Made by a program: the position numbers and the translations under genes. Below are positions 61,420 to 64,000 of a stretch of DNA of 64,000 nt, piece after piece. How positions within the stretch are numbered: position 1 is the first letter of the stretch; each line of letters opens with the position of its first letter. The notes beneath the pieces were generated by a model. The model did not search any database and was not told the origin of the DNA. It worked only from the letters and a program-made list of their open reading frames with translations. The stretch is from assembly GCA_017439665.1 (NCBI GenBank), contig JAFSIS010000001.1:62001-126000 (forward strand). Reading direction: 5' to 3'. The DNA comes from Lachnospiraceae bacterium (GTDB lineage: Bacteria; Bacillota; Clostridia; Lachnospirales; Lachnospiraceae).

Positions 61420-63558
61420 ATGAAAGACAAAGTTTTTGGTGTTTTGCAGCGAGTAGGAAGATCCTTCATGCTTCCCATCGCTATCTTACCGGTTGCCGGT
61501 CTCTTGTTAGGTGTGGGTGGTTCTTTTACCAATGAAACCATGTTGAAAACCTATGGACTATGGAACTTAATGGGACCCGGGAGTATTTTTTATGCCATAT
61601 TTGAAGTAATGAAGGAAGCCGGAGATATTGTATTTGCCAATCTTCCTATTCTTTTTGCCATGGGTGTAGCCATCGGTATGGCAAAAAGGGAGAAAGAGGT
61701 TGCAGCTCTGGCAGCAGCGATCGCTTTTTTTATCATGCATGCATCTATTTCAGCCATGATTACGATCAATGGCGGAACAGAAAGTCTTTTGGAGGGTGCG
61801 ACTGCATCTGTAGTGGGAATAACCTCTCTGCAGATGGGAGTATTCGGCGGTATTTTAGTAGGCTTAGGTGTGGCTGCCCTGCATAACCGGTTCTATAAGA
61901 TTCAGCTACCGCAGGTACTTTCTTTCTTTGGCGGGACCAGATTCGTCCCTATTATCAGTGCACTGGTTTATACGGCTGTAGGTATTCTGATGTTCTATCT
62001 CTGGCCTCCGGTACAGAGCGGTATTTATGCCGTAGGTGAAGTAGTACTAAATTCCGGATATGCAGGTACCTGGGTATACGGTCTTATGGAGAGACTTCTG
62101 ATTCCTTTTGGCTTACATCATGTATTTTATCTGCCTTTCTGGCAGACGGCCGTTGGCGGAACTCTGGAAGTGGGGGGAGTTTTAGTAGAAGGTGCACAGA
62201 ATATTTTCTTTGCTCAGCTGGCTGATCCTACAGTAGAAAAGTTTGCTGTATCTGCAACCCGTTTTATGTCCGGAAAATTCCCTTTGATGATCTTCGGTCT
62301 TCCTGGAGCAGCCCTGGCTATGTATAAAACGGCTAAACCGGAAAAGAAAAAAGTGGTAGGCGGACTTCTTCTTTCTGCAGCACTTACCTCCATGCTGACA
62401 GGTATTACGGAGCCTATTGAATTTACCTTCCTGTTCGTAGCACCAATCCTTTATGTGATCCACTGTGTATTCGCAGGACTTGCTTATATGCTGATGCATG
62501 TCTTTGAGGTAGGTGTAGGAATGACCTTCTCAGGCGGGCTCATCGACATGTTTCTCTTCGGTGTATTGCAGGGAAATGCGAAGACAAACTGGATCTGGAT
62601 CGTTGTTGTAGGTGTCGGTTACTTCCTCGTTTATTATTTCCTGTTCAGCTTTTTAATCAGGAAAATGGATCTAAAAACTCCCGGTCGTGACGATAATGAA
62701 GAAGTAAAGCTCTATACCAGAAGCGATGTAAATGAGAGGGATGCCAGGGGAAAAGCTTCTGATGGAGACGGAGTATCCCGCAGTATCTGTGAAGGTCTTG
62801 GAGGAAAGAAGAATATTTCCGATGTAGACTGCTGTGCAACCAGACTCCGTTGTACGGTACTGGACGCAAGCCTTGTAGATGATAAAAAATTGAAAGCAAC
62901 GGGTGCATCAGGAGTGGTGCATAAGGGTAATGGTGTACAGATTATTTATGGACCCAGGGTAACAGTAATTAAATCTAATCTGGAAGATTATCTGGAAACC
63001 GCACCCAATGAACTGTATAATAAGGAAAAAAATAGAAATTCTGTTGAAGAAAACACTTCTGCAGAAACAGAAAAAAGTCCTTCCGGCAAAGTGGTTAAAA
63101 CGGTAATCATTTCCAGTCCGATCACCGGTCATGCCGGCAGTATTGAAACTGCACCCGATGATGCTTTTGCAGGAAAGCTTTTGGGTGACGGTGCAGCAGT
63201 AGAACCCTCTGCCAGAGAAATTCTGGCTCCCGAGGATGGAGAAATTGGTTTTATTTTCGATACAAAGCATGCTGTTGGCTTTCTTTCCGATTCCGGCATC
63301 AGCCTTCTGATCCATGTAGGTATTGATACGGTAAAATTAAATGGAGAAGGATTTGAGGTTCTGGTAGAAAATGGTCAGAAGGTAAAAAAGGGAACACCTC
63401 TTTTACGCCTGAATCTGGAATATCTGAAGAAAAATGCCCCTTCTTTGGTTTCTCCGGTAGTCTGTACAGAGCTGGAAGAAAACCAGAAGATCCGTCTGTT
63501 AAAAGAGGGAGAGATAAAGGCAGGGGAGCCGCTGTTTGCTGTTGATTTTTATGAGTAA
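61420..63558 (+). CDS. ptsG: glucose-type PTS transporter, fused EIICBA
   Basis: The 712-residue fusion imports and phosphorylates a hexose, most likely glucose or N-acetylglucosamine/glucosamine. The EIIC membrane domain (1 to about 420) has GRSFMLPIAILPVAGLLLG and GITEPIEFTFLFVAPILY. EIIB (about 445-525) has the phosphorylated Cys in DVDCCATRLRC, and EIIA (about 565-705) has the His in SLLIHVGIDTVKLNG. AAGGAG precedes the ATG. Expression should depend on the RAT/terminator switch upstream. Confidence 0.95.
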   Translation: MKDKVFGVLQRVGRSFMLPIAILPVAGLLLGVGGSFTNETMLKTYGLWNLMGPGSIFYAIFEVMKEAGDIVFANLPILFAMGVAIGMAKREKEVAALAAAIAFFIMHASISAMITINGGTESLLEGATASVVGITSLQMGVFGGILVGLGVAALHNRFYKIQLPQVLSFFGGTRFVPIISALVYTAVGILMFYLWPPVQSGIYAVGEVVLNSGYAGTWVYGLMERLLIPFGLHHVFYLPFWQTAVGGTLEVGGVLVEGAQNIFFAQLADPTVEKFAVSATRFMSGKFPLMIFGLPGAALAMYKTAKPEKKKVVGGLLLSAALTSMLTGITEPIEFTFLFVAPILYVIHCVFAGLAYMLMHVFEVGVGMTFSGGLIDMFLFGVLQGNAKTNWIWIVVVGVGYFLVYYFLFSFLIRKMDLKTPGRDDNEEVKLYTRSDVNERDARGKASDGDGVSRSICEGLGGKKNISDVDCCATRLRCTVLDASLVDDKKLKATGASGVVHKGNGVQIIYGPRVTVIKSNLEDYLETAPNELYNKEKNRNSVEENTSAETEKSPSGKVVKTVIISSPITGHAGSIETAPDDAFAGKLLGDGAAVEPSAREILAPEDGEIGFIFDTKHAVGFLSDSGISLLIHVGIDTVKLNGEGFEVLVENGQKVKKGTPLLRLNLEYLKKNAPSLVSPVVCTELEENQKIRLLKEGEIKAGEPLFAVDFYE

Positions 63559-63577
63559 CTAAAAACCAGAGGGGATT

Positions 63578-64000
63578 ATGTACAGAATCGGTAAGGTATT
63601 AAATCATAATACAGTTATAGCTATTAATAGTAAAAATAATGAAGAATATCTGATTATGGCGAAGGGAATAGGCTTCGGTAAAAAAGTAGCAGAACGATTT
63701 GAGCTGCCGGCTGATGCCTCGGTTTATTCTCTTCAGGAAACAAAAAAAGGACAGAACATGAGGGAGATGGCTAAATCCATCTCCCCTCTGTTCATGGAAA
63801 TTGCTTCTACATTATTAAGGGAAGCTGAAGAAACCTTTGGGCGGGTAGATAAGGGTATACTTTTTCCCATGGCAGAGCATATTGAATTTGCTGTAAAAAG
63901 AATATCTGCAGGAGAGCAGATCAGCAATCCCCTTACCGATGATATCCGTGTACTCTTTCACCCGGAATATAAAATTGCCGAAAAAACACGACCTATCATT
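63578..64000 (+). CDS. LicT/BglG-family transcription antiterminator, 5' part
   Basis: The gene starts at ATG 63578, with AGAGGGG upstream, and is cut by the window end after 141 codons. The N-terminal RNA-binding CAT domain is complete (YRIGKVLNHNTVIAI, then MAKGIGFGKKVAERF), and the first PTS regulation domain begins with ISPLFMEIASTLLREAEETF. The phospho-histidine region starts to appear (MAEHIEFAVKRI). It most likely binds the RAT at 61232-61264 when its sugar is present. Confidence 0.92.
   Translation, partial: MYRIGKVLNHNTVIAINSKNNEEYLIMAKGIGFGKKVAERFELPADASVYSLQETKKGQNMREMAKSISPLFMEIASTLLREAEETFGRVDKGILFPMAEHIEFAVKRISAGEQISNPLTDDIRVLFHPEYKIAEKTRPII

Overview
The window is about 64 kb of AT-rich chromosome from a low-GC, anaerobic Firmicute. 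The best guess is Clostridia, family Lachnospiraceae. This rests on the gene order around the origin (rpmH-rnpA-yidD-yidC-jag-mnmE-mnmG-rsmG-parA-parB), a DUF3881 gene beside serS, pyruvate:ferredoxin oxidoreductase, a two-subunit class I fumarase, and strong AAGGAGG-type ribosome binding sites. The replication origin lies at about 44.2-46.3 kb, around dnaA. Most genes left of it are on the minus strand and all genes right of it are on the plus strand, so both arms are read away from the origin.

Region by region: 0.1-10.9 kb holds housekeeping genes: aldehyde dehydrogenase, a histidine phosphatase, trmB, a DacF-type carboxypeptidase, a DEDDh exonuclease, an SGNH hydrolase, nifJ and a Crp-family regulator. 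The interval 11.1-21.4 kb is accessory and the most unusual. It holds a lone reverse transcriptase preceded by its own promoter, a short structured RNA and a terminator. Next comes a tight nine-gene minus-strand operon, 12.6-18.0 kb, in which eight proteins carry CxxC zinc ribbons and the ninth is a lipoprotein. Then follows a divergent pair: a lipoprotein solute-binding protein and a membrane-anchored LuxR-type regulator, with no permease.

The interval 21.5-30.9 kb looks like a decayed integrated island. At its left edge is the 3' half of a tRNA-Arg gene with its terminator; at its right edge is an intact tRNA-Arg(CCT) in the same orientation. Inside are conjugative-element remnants fused by deletions, a truncated Rpn-type nuclease, an AbiE type IV toxin-antitoxin pair, a dead transposase/ATPase element, an ECF sigma/anti-sigma pair, and a DUF234-type AAA ATPase.

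The interval 31-44.2 kb is the left origin arm: DUF3881, serS, an HD-GYP protein, DUF4446, parB, parA, two parS sites, rsmG, mnmG, mnmE, jag, yidC, yidD, rnpA and rpmH. The interval 44.2-54.8 kb has oriC with DnaA boxes on both sides of dnaA, then dnaN, an S4 RNA-binding gene, recF, gyrB, gyrA and dgt. The interval 54.9-58.6 kb is a probable cell-surface O-acylation and lysozyme set (MBOAT, its SGNH partner, GH25). The rest holds fumarase subunits, plsC, tRNA-Ser, and a glucose-type PTS transporter behind an antiterminator-controlled terminator, followed by the start of a LicT/BglG-type antiterminator gene cut by the window edge. A small MITE-like repeat with inverted ends occurs as two complete and two partial copies between core genes.
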